A stretch of DNA of 64,000 bases. Origin: Candidatus Acidiferrum typicum (lineage in GTDB: Bacteria > Acidobacteriota > Terriglobia > Acidiferrales > UBA7541). Below, piece after piece: positions 44,233 through 52,574 of the stretch. Within the stretch, counting starts at the first letter, position 1, and each line of letters begins with the position of its first letter. The stretch is from the NCBI GenBank assembly GCA_025463055.1, contig JAOAPV010000119.1:1-64000 (forward strand), written 5' to 3'. The translations under genes were made by a program, and so were the position numbers. Below the pieces are notes generated by a model, which had not been told where the DNA came from, made no database searches, and worked only from the letters and a program-made list of their open reading frames with translations.

Positions 44233-44792
44233 TGCTACAGCGCTTGCCTTCTCAAAAGACATCCGTATTCCCTTTTCTTTGTGTGCTCGTGGCCATCGTG
44301 CTCGCGTTTTGTGGGGCCGCTTGGACGCGAACGACAGCGGCTCCCGACTTAACCCTGACGAATTCGGAGGGGAAGGCTCATTCGCTCGCTGATTATCGCG
44401 GCAAAATTGTTGTGCTGAATTTCTGGGCTACCTGGTGTTTGCCGTGTCGCGAAGAGATGCCCATGCTCAGCAAACTCGCGCCGAAGTACGACGTGAAAGA
44501 CGTGGCGTTTCTCGCGGCATCGATCGACGACGCACAAACGCAATCGAAGATTGCGCATTTTCTCCAAAAGAAGAAAATTACGCTTGCAGTTTTCACCGGC
44601 GCAACCTCGGAAACCCTGAAACAATTCAATCTCGGCGAAATCGTTCCCGCAACCCTGATTATGGACCGCGATGGCGCTCCACTGTTTCGAATTGAGGGCG
44701 AAGCGTCGAAAAAAGACATCTCCTCCCGTCTTGACTGGTTGCTCTCAGACCGCTCCGGCAAACAACCGAAGATTCTGCTCAAGAATTACTGA
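44232..44792 (+). CDS. TlpA/ResA-like thiol-disulfide oxidoreductase
   Basis: This 186-residue periplasmic thioredoxin-fold protein is tethered by an N-terminal hydrophobic segment (about 12-30). The active site is WCLPC (Cys69, Cys72), with VPATLIMDRDG providing the cis-Pro loop. TlpA/ResA proteins reduce disulfides outside the membrane, commonly for cytochrome c maturation. The ATG overlaps the stop of the outer-membrane barrel gene (TGATG), so they are co-translated. Confidence 0.88.
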   Translation: MLQRLPSQKTSVFPFLCVLVAIVLAFCGAAWTRTTAAPDLTLTNSEGKAHSLADYRGKIVVLNFWATWCLPCREEMPMLSKLAPKYDVKDVAFLAASIDDAQTQSKIAHFLQKKKITLAVFTGATSETLKQFNLGEIVPATLIMDRDGAPLFRIEGEASKKDISSRLDWLLSDRSGKQPKILLKNY

Positions 44793-44862
44793 GCTAAAAC
44801 CCAAACACAAGAACAGCGCGTCGGCAACGGGTGGAATTGCACGCCGAGAGTATTATAGCGAT

Positions 44863-45522
44863 ATGAAAATTGTGTCGTTGAACGTCGGACTGCCGCGCGA
44901 TGTCATGTGGCACGGGAGAGTGGTAACCACCGGGATCTATAAGTCGCCGGTCGAGGGCCGAATTATTTTGCGCACGCTGAACTTGGACGGGGACGGTCAG
45001 GCCGATCTCACTGTCCATGGCGGAGAGTACAAAGCCGTGTACTGCTATACGGTTGAACATTACGAATACTGGAAAAAAGAGTTGCCGGGCCAAGAGTTGC
45101 CGATGGGAATGTTCGGAGAAAACTTCACCACAGATGGTTTGCCGGAAAACTCTGTACATCTTGGCGATCGCTTCTCTGTGGGTTCGGCGGAAGTTGTGGT
45201 CACGCAACCTCGCCTGCCTTGCTACAAACTTGGTGTGAGATTTCAGTCCGACGATATGGTCAGAAGATTTCTTGCGAGTGGGCGGACCGGCTTTTATCTT
45301 GCCGTGACCCGCGAAGGGAAAGTTGGGGTTGGCGATGAGATCAAAGTGATTTCGCGTGACGCTAATGCTGTGCCAGTGTCGGAAGTCACTCGCTTGTATA
45401 TCGCGAAACGGTTCGCCCAGGATGACGTGAAGTCGTTGCGGCGTGCTTTGCAAGTTCCGGTGCTGCCTGAGAGTTGGAAAGAGTACTTTCGCGAGCGGCT
45501 GGACAGAGCCAACATGTCGTGA
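44863..45522 (+). CDS. yiiM: MOSC-domain protein, YiiM-like
   Basis: This 219-residue MOSC protein matches E. coli YiiM in length and motifs: GLPRDVMWHG at the start, DLTVHGGEYKAVYCYTVEHYEYW near 47, GMFGENFTTDGL near 83 and QPRLPCYKLGVRF with the molybdenum-binding Cys. YiiM uses molybdenum cofactor to reduce N-hydroxylated bases such as 6-hydroxylaminopurine. The start is the ATG after TATAGCGAT; the frame is open upstream into tlpA without signals. It lies 70 bases downstream of tlpA. Confidence 0.85.
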   Translation: MKIVSLNVGLPRDVMWHGRVVTTGIYKSPVEGRIILRTLNLDGDGQADLTVHGGEYKAVYCYTVEHYEYWKKELPGQELPMGMFGENFTTDGLPENSVHLGDRFSVGSAEVVVTQPRLPCYKLGVRFQSDDMVRRFLASGRTGFYLAVTREGKVGVGDEIKVISRDANAVPVSEVTRLYIAKRFAQDDVKSLRRALQVPVLPESWKEYFRERLDRANMS

Positions 45523-45757
45523 CAAAACATGCTTTGCGCCGCGCTGAAACGAAGTGTTGCAAACGAAGCGACGCTGGTGCTATTAAGGTTACGTATGCGT
45601 CGTTCTTCTTGTACACGTTCCATGCGTCTCTCTTCTAGTGGCTTCACTTGAACAGCCCGCTAACCGCGGGTCCCGCCGGCACATATCTTTTTTGAAGTTC
45701 GACTCGATAAACCCCGCTTAGTCACCAGGCCGTATTGGCTTGGAGAAAGTTTTCCCC

Positions 45758-46786
45758 ATGAAATCGCGCAATGTTTTTATTTTGGCATTTAGTGTTTTCG
45801 CGGTAATCGTTGTTTTGGGTGTCGCCTTTTCCGCTTTTTCACGCGTAAATGCGCCAGTACGTAATTTTGAATTTACCTACGTGACGAAAATCCCAGCCTT
45901 GCCGGCGGACGCGAAACTCTCGAAGATTTGGATCCCTTTGCCGCAGTCCGATGCGTACCAGGCAATCAGCGACTTGAAAATTGAATCTCCTTTTACTTAC
46001 GCGACGCGTCGCGATTCGGAATACGGCAATGAATACGCGTACTTGGAAGTTCCCGCGGCAAAGGCCAGCGCGGCAGCAGAGGTGCGCTTCCATTTTCAGG
46101 TCGCTCGGCAGGAGCATCGTGTTGCGGTCGAAGGGAATCCGAGTGTGACGAATGCCGGAGCGGGAACGGAAGCGCGTGCGGGAGATCTGAAGCGGTTCCT
46201 GCAGCCGGATCGGCGCGTGCCGCTTGCTGGAATTATTGCGGACCTTTCCGCTGAGCAGACACGTGGGATTCAGGATCCGATGGCGAAAGCGCGCGCGATC
46301 TACGACTACGTGATCGCCACGATGCGCTACGACAAATCTGGAACTGGTTGGGGGAATGGGGACGCAATCTGGGCGTGCACGGCGAAGCGCGGCAACTGCA
46401 CGGATTTCCATTCGCTGTTCATCGGAATGATGAGGGCGGCCGGAATTCCCGCGCGATTCGAGATTGGCTTTCCGCTGCCGGCGGAGCAGCATGCCGGCAC
46501 GATACCGGGATATCACTGCTGGGCGGAATTTTATGTGGAGCGGTACGGCTGGATCCCGGTGGATGCGTCCGAGGCTTGGAAGCATCCGGAGAAGAAGAAT
46601 TATTTTTTCGGCGCGCATGATGACAATCGCGTGCAATTTACGCTGGGGCGAGATATCCGGCTGGACCCGGCGCAGCAAGGCGAGCCGCTCAACTATTTTA
46701 TTTATCCCTACGCGGAGCTCGATGGGAAACCGCTCAAGCTGGAATCGGCGTTTTCGTTTCAAGATCGCATGAGCAGCAGCGACTGA
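45758..46786 (+). CDS. Transglutaminase-like (TGc) exported protein
   Basis: This 342-residue protein has an N-terminal anchor or signal segment (about 5-27). A transglutaminase-like domain in the C-terminal half carries the triad Cys214 (GNCTDFHSLF), His253 (GYHCWAEFYV) and Asp269 (WIPVDASEAW). Bacterial members are usually cysteine proteases or peptide-modifying enzymes in the periplasm. GGAGAAAG lies 12 bases before the ATG. It is a single gene of unknown substrate. Confidence 0.82.
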   Translation: MKSRNVFILAFSVFAVIVVLGVAFSAFSRVNAPVRNFEFTYVTKIPALPADAKLSKIWIPLPQSDAYQAISDLKIESPFTYATRRDSEYGNEYAYLEVPAAKASAAAEVRFHFQVARQEHRVAVEGNPSVTNAGAGTEARAGDLKRFLQPDRRVPLAGIIADLSAEQTRGIQDPMAKARAIYDYVIATMRYDKSGTGWGNGDAIWACTAKRGNCTDFHSLFIGMMRAAGIPARFEIGFPLPAEQHAGTIPGYHCWAEFYVERYGWIPVDASEAWKHPEKKNYFFGAHDDNRVQFTLGRDIRLDPAQQGEPLNYFIYPYAELDGKPLKLESAFSFQDRMSSSD

Positions 46787-46869
46787 CCTGCCGTCTCGCG
46801 CACATCAAACAATTGTATCCAGGCGCTTTCGATCTAGGCGAAAGGGTCATCGCGGTCTCGTGTGAGAAG

Positions 46870-47691
46870 TCACTTTTTAGAATAGTCTGGTTTGTTCAAC
46901 TCCAGCCTCCATACAGGACCTTCCGCGTAAAGTGGCCCTTCAAATTGGACGAAGACTGGAGCTTCGCTCTTGATGACCCAGAGATGTATATCTGGCGGTT
47001 GTTTACCTACGACCGGAGCCACAACCCCGGCCACGCCGGGGATATCCACCTTCACAACAAAATGCTGCGCCTTGTAGCTGAGGAGGTCCACCGAAAAGGT
47101 GTCTTCACCTTGTGGAGAGATGTTGAGCTTTACGAGCCTTGCTTTTGATGAGGCCGCCACCATCGATATAGTCGTTTGCGGAACAGTTGGTTCAATGTTC
47201 TTGACCAGCGTGAAAATGAGACCGTTGGAGACGTCCTCGGGCAGGTCAAGGTGCTGAGTCTTGACCTTCTCTTTCCCGTTCTCCATGGTCCGCACCGTAA
47301 TCTGTTCGGTTATGGCGTCGATCGATGTATCCGTCTGTTGCTTGAACGAAGGGCCTTTTTGGACGATGCGGTCACTCAGAAGACGGAAACGGCCACGCTG
47401 CCAGTAGACGGTTGTTTCTTCATAGAACGAACCATCTTTGAAGCGAAAGGTCAGATCGGAGGTTACTCGACCGCCTTTGACTATCTGCTTGAGGTCACCA
47501 TCCGCGATTGGGGTTCCATCCAGTGTGCGCAGCACGAGAAAACCATGGGTTACGCCTTCGAGATGACGGACTGGTATCTGTTCCGCAAGTAGCGCGGTCG
47601 GATGGAATGCGCAGACGGCGAGGGCTGCGAGAAGGCTGGGCAGGAGCTGCTGCATCTGGATTTTGTGGAACGAAAATATCGAAGAAAGCAT
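46870..47691 (-). CDS. Exported protein of unknown function
   Basis: This 273-residue exported protein starts at the second of two ATGs, 5 bases after AGGGG, with a signal peptide ending LLAEQ. The mature chain begins VRHLEGVTHGFLVLRTLDG and continues with beta-strand pattern (DLTFRFKDGSFYEETTVYWQRGRFRLLSDRI), ending LELNKPDYSKK. The pattern recalls other acidobacterial secreted proteins but no family is firmly recognised. Its promoter region carries a 24-base tandem repeat at 51-base spacing. Confidence 0.6.
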   Translation of the reverse strand: MLSSIFSFHKIQMQQLLPSLLAALAVCAFHPTALLAEQIPVRHLEGVTHGFLVLRTLDGTPIADGDLKQIVKGGRVTSDLTFRFKDGSFYEETTVYWQRGRFRLLSDRIVQKGPSFKQQTDTSIDAITEQITVRTMENGKEKVKTQHLDLPEDVSNGLIFTLVKNIEPTVPQTTISMVAASSKARLVKLNISPQGEDTFSVDLLSYKAQHFVVKVDIPGVAGVVAPVVGKQPPDIHLWVIKSEAPVFVQFEGPLYAEGPVWRLELNKPDYSKK

Positions 47692-47785
47692 CATTGCCCC
47701 TGCGGAATGGATGCCACGCGCGCTCGCTAGGACTTGGCGTGTCGACAACCCGACGGGCGGGTACCCCCTCCCCCCTATTTCGCAT

Positions 47786-47860
47786 AAGTGTTCATTCTAA
47801 AGGCAGTTAAAGTCATTTGTTTTGTTACACTTTTGCAAGTGTTCATTCTAAAGGTAGTTA
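47786..47860. repeat. Pair of 24-base direct repeats, 51-base period
   Basis: AAGTGTTCATTCTAAAGG, then one variable base (C or T), then AGTTA, occurs at 47786-47809 and 47837-47860. It lies in the 410-base gene-free stretch (47692-48101) upstream of the exported protein and the VOC gene. The period is close to five helical turns. No other feature was seen in that stretch. Confidence 0.6.
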
Positions 47861-48101
47861 GCGCGAGCAACGGACGGCCCAATTTAGGGGAAGCCTCAGA
47901 TTAGATGCATACAGCTTTACAGACCGAGTAGATGAGGAGTTCTGGGAGAGACGGAGCGGCGCGGAGGCGTTTTGAACTTTGCGCCGCGTGTGGAGTGCGA
48001 TGATCATGGCTTAGATTACTCTGTTGGTAAACTCACCACAACTGTACGAAGGGACAAAAATGGGCTTCTGTACTATTTTTTGCCCAGGAGGGCTAACGGC
48101 G

Positions 48102-48653
48102 ATGACGGAAGCGGGAACTGGAGAGACGCGGAGAAAGACAGAATCAGACGGAGAAGATGAAGAAAGACCCACCCTCGCACAAACCGCGAGGATGGGGCAC
48201 CCAGTCGGAGAGGCACGGAAAGCTGGCGCGATTGAGTTTGAAGGGGTTACGCCGATACTGCGGGTGGGGAGTTTGGCGGCGAGCATTGAATATTATGTGA
48301 AGGTGCTGGGGTTCAAGGTGGATTGGCAGGATCCGCGGATTATTGCGTCGGTTTCGCGGGGGCGTTGCCACATCATGTTGTGCGAGGGCGATCAGGGACA
48401 TGCGGGAGGTTGGGTGTGGATTGGCGTTGAGGCGATTGAGCCGCTGTTTGAGGAGTATCGGGCGGCGGGTGCGAAGGTGCGGCATGCGCCGACGAATTAT
48501 TGGTGGGCGTACGAAATACAGATTGAGGATATCGATGGAAATGTGCTGCGAATTGGTGCGGAGCCTAAGGACGGTGTGCCGATGGGAGAATGGCTCGACG
48601 CGCGCGGAGACGTTTGGGTGAAGTCGGCGGGGGAGTGGGCGCGGAAGAAATAA
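48102..48653 (+). CDS. VOC-family (glyoxalase-like) protein with repeat-derived N-terminus
   Basis: This protein of about 183 residues has a VOC domain that starts near residue 46 (GVTPILRVGSLAASIEYYVKVLGF) and ends IEDIDGNVLRIG. These proteins include bleomycin-binding and glyoxalase-like members; the reaction is unknown. The N-terminal 40 residues are read from a copy of repeat C, so either the repeat has extended the gene or the true start is an ATG inside it (48192). The chosen ATG has AGGAGG ten bases upstream. N-terminus uncertain. Confidence 0.65.
   Translation: MTEAGTGETRRKTESDGEDEERPTLAQTARMGHPVGEARKAGAIEFEGVTPILRVGSLAASIEYYVKVLGFKVDWQDPRIIASVSRGRCHIMLCEGDQGHAGGWVWIGVEAIEPLFEEYRAAGAKVRHAPTNYWWAYEIQIEDIDGNVLRIGAEPKDGVPMGEWLDARGDVWVKSAGEWARKK
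48163..48202. repeat. Repeat C (further copies near 48704-48760, 50720-50763, 51716-51760)
   Basis: The unit reads AAAGACCCACCCTtGCACAA, then ACCGCaAGGATGGGGCACCC with small changes. CCCTTGC and GCAAGG pair into a hairpin. The second copy carries an extra CCTGCCTGCGGCGGGCAGG hairpin. Copies sit at the edges of the genes between 48 and 52 kb. Confidence 0.65.
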
Positions 48654-48771
48654 GACTCAGACTCACACTCTGCAAAATGGCCGACGAGGGCGCCTACCAA
48701 AAGAGAGACCCACCCTTGCCTGCCTGCGGCGGGCAGGCACAAACCAAGGATGAAGCACGCGCACCAGGCGA

Positions 48772-49614
48772 TTAGTATTTGTTGAATCTCGGATTGTATT
48801 TGGGGCGCGGCTTGGTGTGGATATATGAAGACACGTCGAACGCCTGCTGCGGCGTCAAGGAAGAAGGAAGGACGCGTGCCAGCCCTACCGCTTCGGGCGA
48901 CCCCGGACTCGTCGGCGGCATATTTTTGACTACAAAAGCGGCCATGTTTTCTATCCCGTACATACCAGCCCCATCGTTAAATGATTCCGGACCCCAGAGC
49001 GGAGGCATGGTCGAACCGACGCCGGCCCCATCGGCGCCATGACACGCTGCGCACTTCGTCGCATATATCGCTTCTCCTCTTTGAGGATTACCATTCAAGG
49101 CTGGAAGTTTGATAAGGCCACGGCCGGAAGACCCTGTGCCGCCATCCTTCTGGGGGGATAGAGATTCGATGTAGGCGATCATCGCGGCCATGTCTTTTCC
49201 GTTTTCCGGAAGCGGACGCCCATTTTCGCTGCGGATGAAACATTCGTCGATGCGATCTTTCAGTGAAATCATTCGCTTGGCGCGCTGACTAAACTCTGGA
49301 AACAGCGGTGCGATTCCGATCATGGGAGCGGCGTAGGGAGTGGTGCCGTCGTTTAGGTGGCAACTGTTGCAAGCCAGACGAGCTCCGACGTAGAGCTTTG
49401 CCTCATTCGGTGTGTCGTGGAAAATGCGCTTACCGAGCGCACTCAAGTCTTCAGCAGATTGTCTGGCAGAAGCTGCGGAATGCGGTATCTCGGCGTTGGT
49501 GATCGCCGTCTGCGACTGTGCGCGGACTAACGCGGCTGGTCCGGTCATCGTCAGGGTCAAAACTGCGAATGGCGCGAGAGCGTGAAAAGGGCGAAATATA
49601 CTGGATGGTGCCAA
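48772..49614 (-). CDS. Diheme cytochrome c, TsdA/SoxA-like
   Basis: This exported diheme cytochrome of 280 residues has CNSCH at 82-86 and CAACH at 188-192. The N-terminal domain includes MIGIAPLFPEFSQRAKRMIS and DRIDECFIRSENGRPLPENG, the pattern of thiosulfate dehydrogenase (TsdA) and SoxA-type domains. It may transfer electrons from thiosulfate or another donor to a terminal oxidase; the assignment is by motif only. The start is a TTG that opens a signal peptide ending VRAQ; the frame is open upstream through repeat B without a signal. It lies 116 bases downstream of the alcohol-dehydrogenase-like gene. Confidence 0.72.
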   Translation of the reverse strand: MAPSSIFRPFHALAPFAVLTLTMTGPAALVRAQSQTAITNAEIPHSAASARQSAEDLSALGKRIFHDTPNEAKLYVGARLACNSCHLNDGTTPYAAPMIGIAPLFPEFSQRAKRMISLKDRIDECFIRSENGRPLPENGKDMAAMIAYIESLSPQKDGGTGSSGRGLIKLPALNGNPQRGEAIYATKCAACHGADGAGVGSTMPPLWGPESFNDGAGMYGIENMAAFVVKNMPPTSPGSPEAVGLARVLPSSLTPQQAFDVSSYIHTKPRPKYNPRFNKY

Positions 49615-49660
49615 AGTAGCTCTCTCTGAGCGCGGCTTTCTCGACCTTACTAGGCTGAAC

Positions 49661-49706
49661 CAAAACCGCACTCTTTGCAAACGCCATAAAGAGGGCGCCA
49701 CCCGGC
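49661..49706. repeat. Repeat B (further copies 51635-51686 and 52408-52460)
   Basis: The unit reads AAAACCGCACcCTTTGCAAA, then ACGcCGCAAAGAGTGCGGCA and CCCGGC. CGCACTCTTTGC and GCAAAGAGTGCG form a long hairpin. The two copies at 51.6 and 52.4 kb differ by only a few bases. Confidence 0.65.
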
Positions 49707-49730
49707 CACAATCGCTCCAGTACCGGCTTA

Positions 49731-50708
49731 TTAAGTGTCGTTACTATGCTCAACGGTTATTACGATTTTGCCTTGCGCGTGTCCTTCTGCGAGATAACGG
49801 AGAGCTTCCGCCGCGCCGCTTAATGGGTAACGTTTATCTATGACGGGTACGACTTTCCCGGCTGCAAGTAGATCTCCCAGAAAAGCTAAATCCTTCTGGT
49901 TTATTTTCGCTATAAAGAAACACATTTTCTTGTGCCCGATCCGTGACAGTAATGGGCCCAGTAACGCAACTTGGAGAGCTTGAACACCACTGCCGCCGGC
50001 CATGACATAAGTGCCGTCCTGACTTAGCGCACGGCTGTAATCGAAAATCGAATGATGTGCGTTCGCACCGAGAATCAGATCGTAACGCTGCCCACTTTTC
50101 GTAAAACCTTCCCGAGTGTAATCAATGACATGGTCTGCGCCAATCGATCGCGCGGTGTCCACATTCCTGGTGCTGCACACGGCCGTGACCTCAGTGCCGA
50201 ACGATTTGGCAATCTGGACCGCAAATGTGCCCACGCCGCCAGACGCGCCATCCACCAGAACTTTTTGGCCTGGCTGGATGTGTCCCTTATCACGAAGACC
50301 TTGAAGAACAGTGAGCGCTGCGATTGGTAAGGCTGCTGCGTTCTCAAACGAAGTGTTGGCTGGCTTCAGCGCCAGGTTATCTTCCTTAGCGCATACGTAC
50401 TCGGCAAAGGCCCCTCGGCACGCGCCGAACACCGCGTCACCTGCTTTGAACTGGGTTACGTTTCTGCCAATCGCTTCCACTCGCCCTGCGATATCGTGGC
50501 CGGGGACCTTGCGTTTTGGTGCACGCAGCCCGCCGCTCATTAGGCGAAGGAAGAATGGTTTACCTCTCATGAGGTGCAGGTCAACCGGATTTACCGATGC
50601 CGCGTAAAGCTTTATCAAAACCTCATTTTCCGCGGGCGTGGGTGTTGCCATCTCCTTGAACTGCAGCACATCCGGTGGGCCGTATTGTGTGCATACAATT
50701 GCTTTCAT
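49731..50708 (-). CDS. Zinc-type alcohol dehydrogenase/quinone oxidoreductase-like
   Basis: This 325-residue MDR-family NADPH oxidoreductase has KAIVCTQYGPPDVLQFKEM at the N-terminus, the GHDIAGRVEAIG segment near 68 and the nucleotide loop GASGGVGTFAVQIAK near 145. Zinc-binding Cys are absent, as in the quinone-oxidoreductase branch, which reduces quinones or enones. The start is the ATG after GCGGGA. It runs in the same direction as the cytochrome gene; a joint redox role is conjecture. Confidence 0.85.
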   Translation of the reverse strand: MKAIVCTQYGPPDVLQFKEMATPTPAENEVLIKLYAASVNPVDLHLMRGKPFFLRLMSGGLRAPKRKVPGHDIAGRVEAIGRNVTQFKAGDAVFGACRGAFAEYVCAKEDNLALKPANTSFENAAALPIAALTVLQGLRDKGHIQPGQKVLVDGASGGVGTFAVQIAKSFGTEVTAVCSTRNVDTARSIGADHVIDYTREGFTKSGQRYDLILGANAHHSIFDYSRALSQDGTYVMAGGSGVQALQVALLGPLLSRIGHKKMCFFIAKINQKDLAFLGDLLAAGKVVPVIDKRYPLSGAAEALRYLAEGHAQGKIVITVEHSNDT

Positions 50709-50797
50709 AAAGTCCCGCAAAAGAATGACCCTCCCTTGCACAAACCGCAAGGATGGGCACGCGGCCTCTTGTGCTAAGGTGTCAGCCGGAGGACGTC

Positions 50798-51622
50798 ATG
50801 AATCTGTCTGTCCTGGCAAGGCGGTTCCCCCTATTTGTCGCTGCCGTTTCTTGTTTTGCGTTCTGCGCCAGCACATTTGGCGAGGCTACCGACCTGGAGA
50901 GTCTTGCGAAGGGTTTGAGCGGTGTGCTGCAAAGAGCGCAGGTCCAAACGGTTGTTATCGGTGACTTTCCTGGAATTGGAGACGGAGTCAGTTTGCAGGG
51001 AGCTTTCCTGGCGGACCGGCTCTGGTTTGCTGTCCTTCAACAGGAGAAAGGCTTTCGGACGCTAAATCGAGGTGCTTTGCACCGGCAGCTTTATGCTCAC
51101 GAGCTCTCCAACACTTCCTTCGAGCAAGCTCAAGTAGAGGCCGCACGTGGTCTGGGAGCTCAGGTTCTGATTGCGGGGAGGATCGAACGGCGCGCAAATG
51201 ACCTGAACCTTGCGATTACTGCCGTCGATGTCTCGACCGGAAGGGATATCTCGCAGTGGATCTGGGTGGTTCCGCGGACCCCTTCTCTTGATACGCTTGC
51301 TCTCCAGCCGATTCAGGCGAGGGGACCGGTTTATGTGCTCCAGCAAGATGGCGTCAGCTCTCCTGACTGTGCTTATTGCCCCTTCCCGAAATACAGTGAA
51401 GCGGCGCGTAAGAACAAGATTGAGGGAACCCTAGTTGTCGAGGCAATGATCGACCCATCTGGGCGGGCTACCAAAGTATGGGAGGTCCGAGGGCTTCCTG
51501 ATGGATTGACGCAGCAGGCGGTGGATGCAGTTCGTCAGTGGCATTTCAAGTCCGCGCACGATGCTGATGGACGTGCGGTAAGTGTGATGGTTCCGGTGGA
51601 CGTGACATTTCGGCTGATGTAA
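50798..51622 (+). CDS. Exported protein with TonB C-terminal domain
   Basis: This 274-residue protein has a start 5 bases after GGAGG and a signal peptide to about residue 28. A TolB/FlgO-like alpha-beta region (about 30-165, LIAGRIERRANDLNLAITAVD) precedes a TonB C-terminal domain (CAYCPFPKYSEAARKNKIEG through DAVRQWHFKSA). Unlike classical TonB it lacks a transmembrane anchor with the SHxP motif and a Pro-rich spacer, so it is probably periplasmic rather than an energy transducer. The TonB fold is used in acidobacteria as a general protein-interaction module. Confidence 0.72.
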   Translation: MNLSVLARRFPLFVAAVSCFAFCASTFGEATDLESLAKGLSGVLQRAQVQTVVIGDFPGIGDGVSLQGAFLADRLWFAVLQQEKGFRTLNRGALHRQLYAHELSNTSFEQAQVEAARGLGAQVLIAGRIERRANDLNLAITAVDVSTGRDISQWIWVVPRTPSLDTLALQPIQARGPVYVLQQDGVSSPDCAYCPFPKYSEAARKNKIEGTLVVEAMIDPSGRATKVWEVRGLPDGLTQQAVDAVRQWHFKSAHDADGRAVSVMVPVDVTFRLM

Positions 51623-51812
51623 AGGGGCATCTAGAAAGTCAAAAACCGCACCCTTTGCAAACGACGCAAAGAGTGCGGCACCCGGCCCGTGCTCAGTCTT
51701 GATCGTGTGGAACGGAAAGAAAGACTCGCCCTTGCACACGCCGCGGGATGGGGCACCCGGCGCGCAGGGGATGTGGCCGAAACCACATTTCTGGAGACCG
51801 CGTCCTACTTAC

Positions 51813-52367
51813 ATGGTGAGACTCATCCTCGTGGCGCTTCTTCTGGCTTCCCCTGGCTTTGCGACTCCTGGCTTTGCGCAAGATGATGCGGTCGCGGCGC
51901 GTGCCGCGGCGGGTTGCGGTCCGGAGCAGGTGAATTTCGAGGTGAAGGCCGATAAGAAACGGCACCCTGCGCCGCAACCCGCCGCGGGCCAGGGGCTGGT
52001 TTATGTGTTTGCGGACGTGCCAGGAAACAATTACGGGGGCATCGCAGTTATAAGCGTCACTACGCGTGTGGGGATTGACGGCACTGGGGTCGGCGCCAAC
52101 AACAATCACTCGTATTTTTTCTTTGCGGTAAGCCCCGGGGATCACCGGCTGTCCACGAATTGGCAATCGAGCCTCGCTAGCCGCTCGAAGGTGGCACAGG
52201 CGGTCACGCTCACGGCGGAGGCCGGTAAGATTTATTACTTCCGGACCAAGATGGCTTTCCCGGAGAACCGGGTAATCATGAAATTGGAGCCGCTCGATCC
52301 TGCCGAAGGCCAGCTTCTTATCGCGTCCTCCGCGTTTAGCACACCCATGGTCCAACCCAAGAAGTAA
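51813..52367 (+). CDS. Exported DUF2846-like protein
   Basis: This 184-residue exported protein has a signal peptide to about residue 22. The mature part has QGLVYVFADVPGNNYGGIA, VGANNNHSYFFFAVSPGDHRLSTNWQ and AEAGKIYYFRTKMAF. This matches DUF2846, a family of often lipid-anchored proteins of unknown function, but no lipobox Cys is present. The ribosome binding site is weak. It is flanked on both sides by copies of repeat B. Confidence 0.7.
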   Translation: MVRLILVALLLASPGFATPGFAQDDAVAARAAAGCGPEQVNFEVKADKKRHPAPQPAAGQGLVYVFADVPGNNYGGIAVISVTTRVGIDGTGVGANNNHSYFFFAVSPGDHRLSTNWQSSLASRSKVAQAVTLTAEAGKIYYFRTKMAFPENRVIMKLEPLDPAEGQLLIASSAFSTPMVQPKK

Positions 52368-52522
52368 CGTATCAGCTGCACACCGCAGCGATTGGGCATC
52401 GGAGAGGAAAAGTCAAAAACCGCACCCTTTGCAAAAACCGCAAAGAGTGCGGCACCCGGCAGGATTAAATCTCAGTTCTTGCGTGCAGTCGAGCAAAAAA
52501 TCCGAAGGGTGACAGCAGCAAA

Positions 52523-52541
52523 GCGCCCGCCACGGTCGGCG
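52523..52541 (+). repeat. REP-A element, truncated copy
   Basis: Only the first 19 bases of the REP unit (GCGCCCGCCACGGTCGGCG) are present, 43 bases from the copy at the transposase 3' end. Confidence 0.55.
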
Positions 52542-52574
52542 AGTCCGAGGGAAATTCAGATAGGGTCGATGGCG

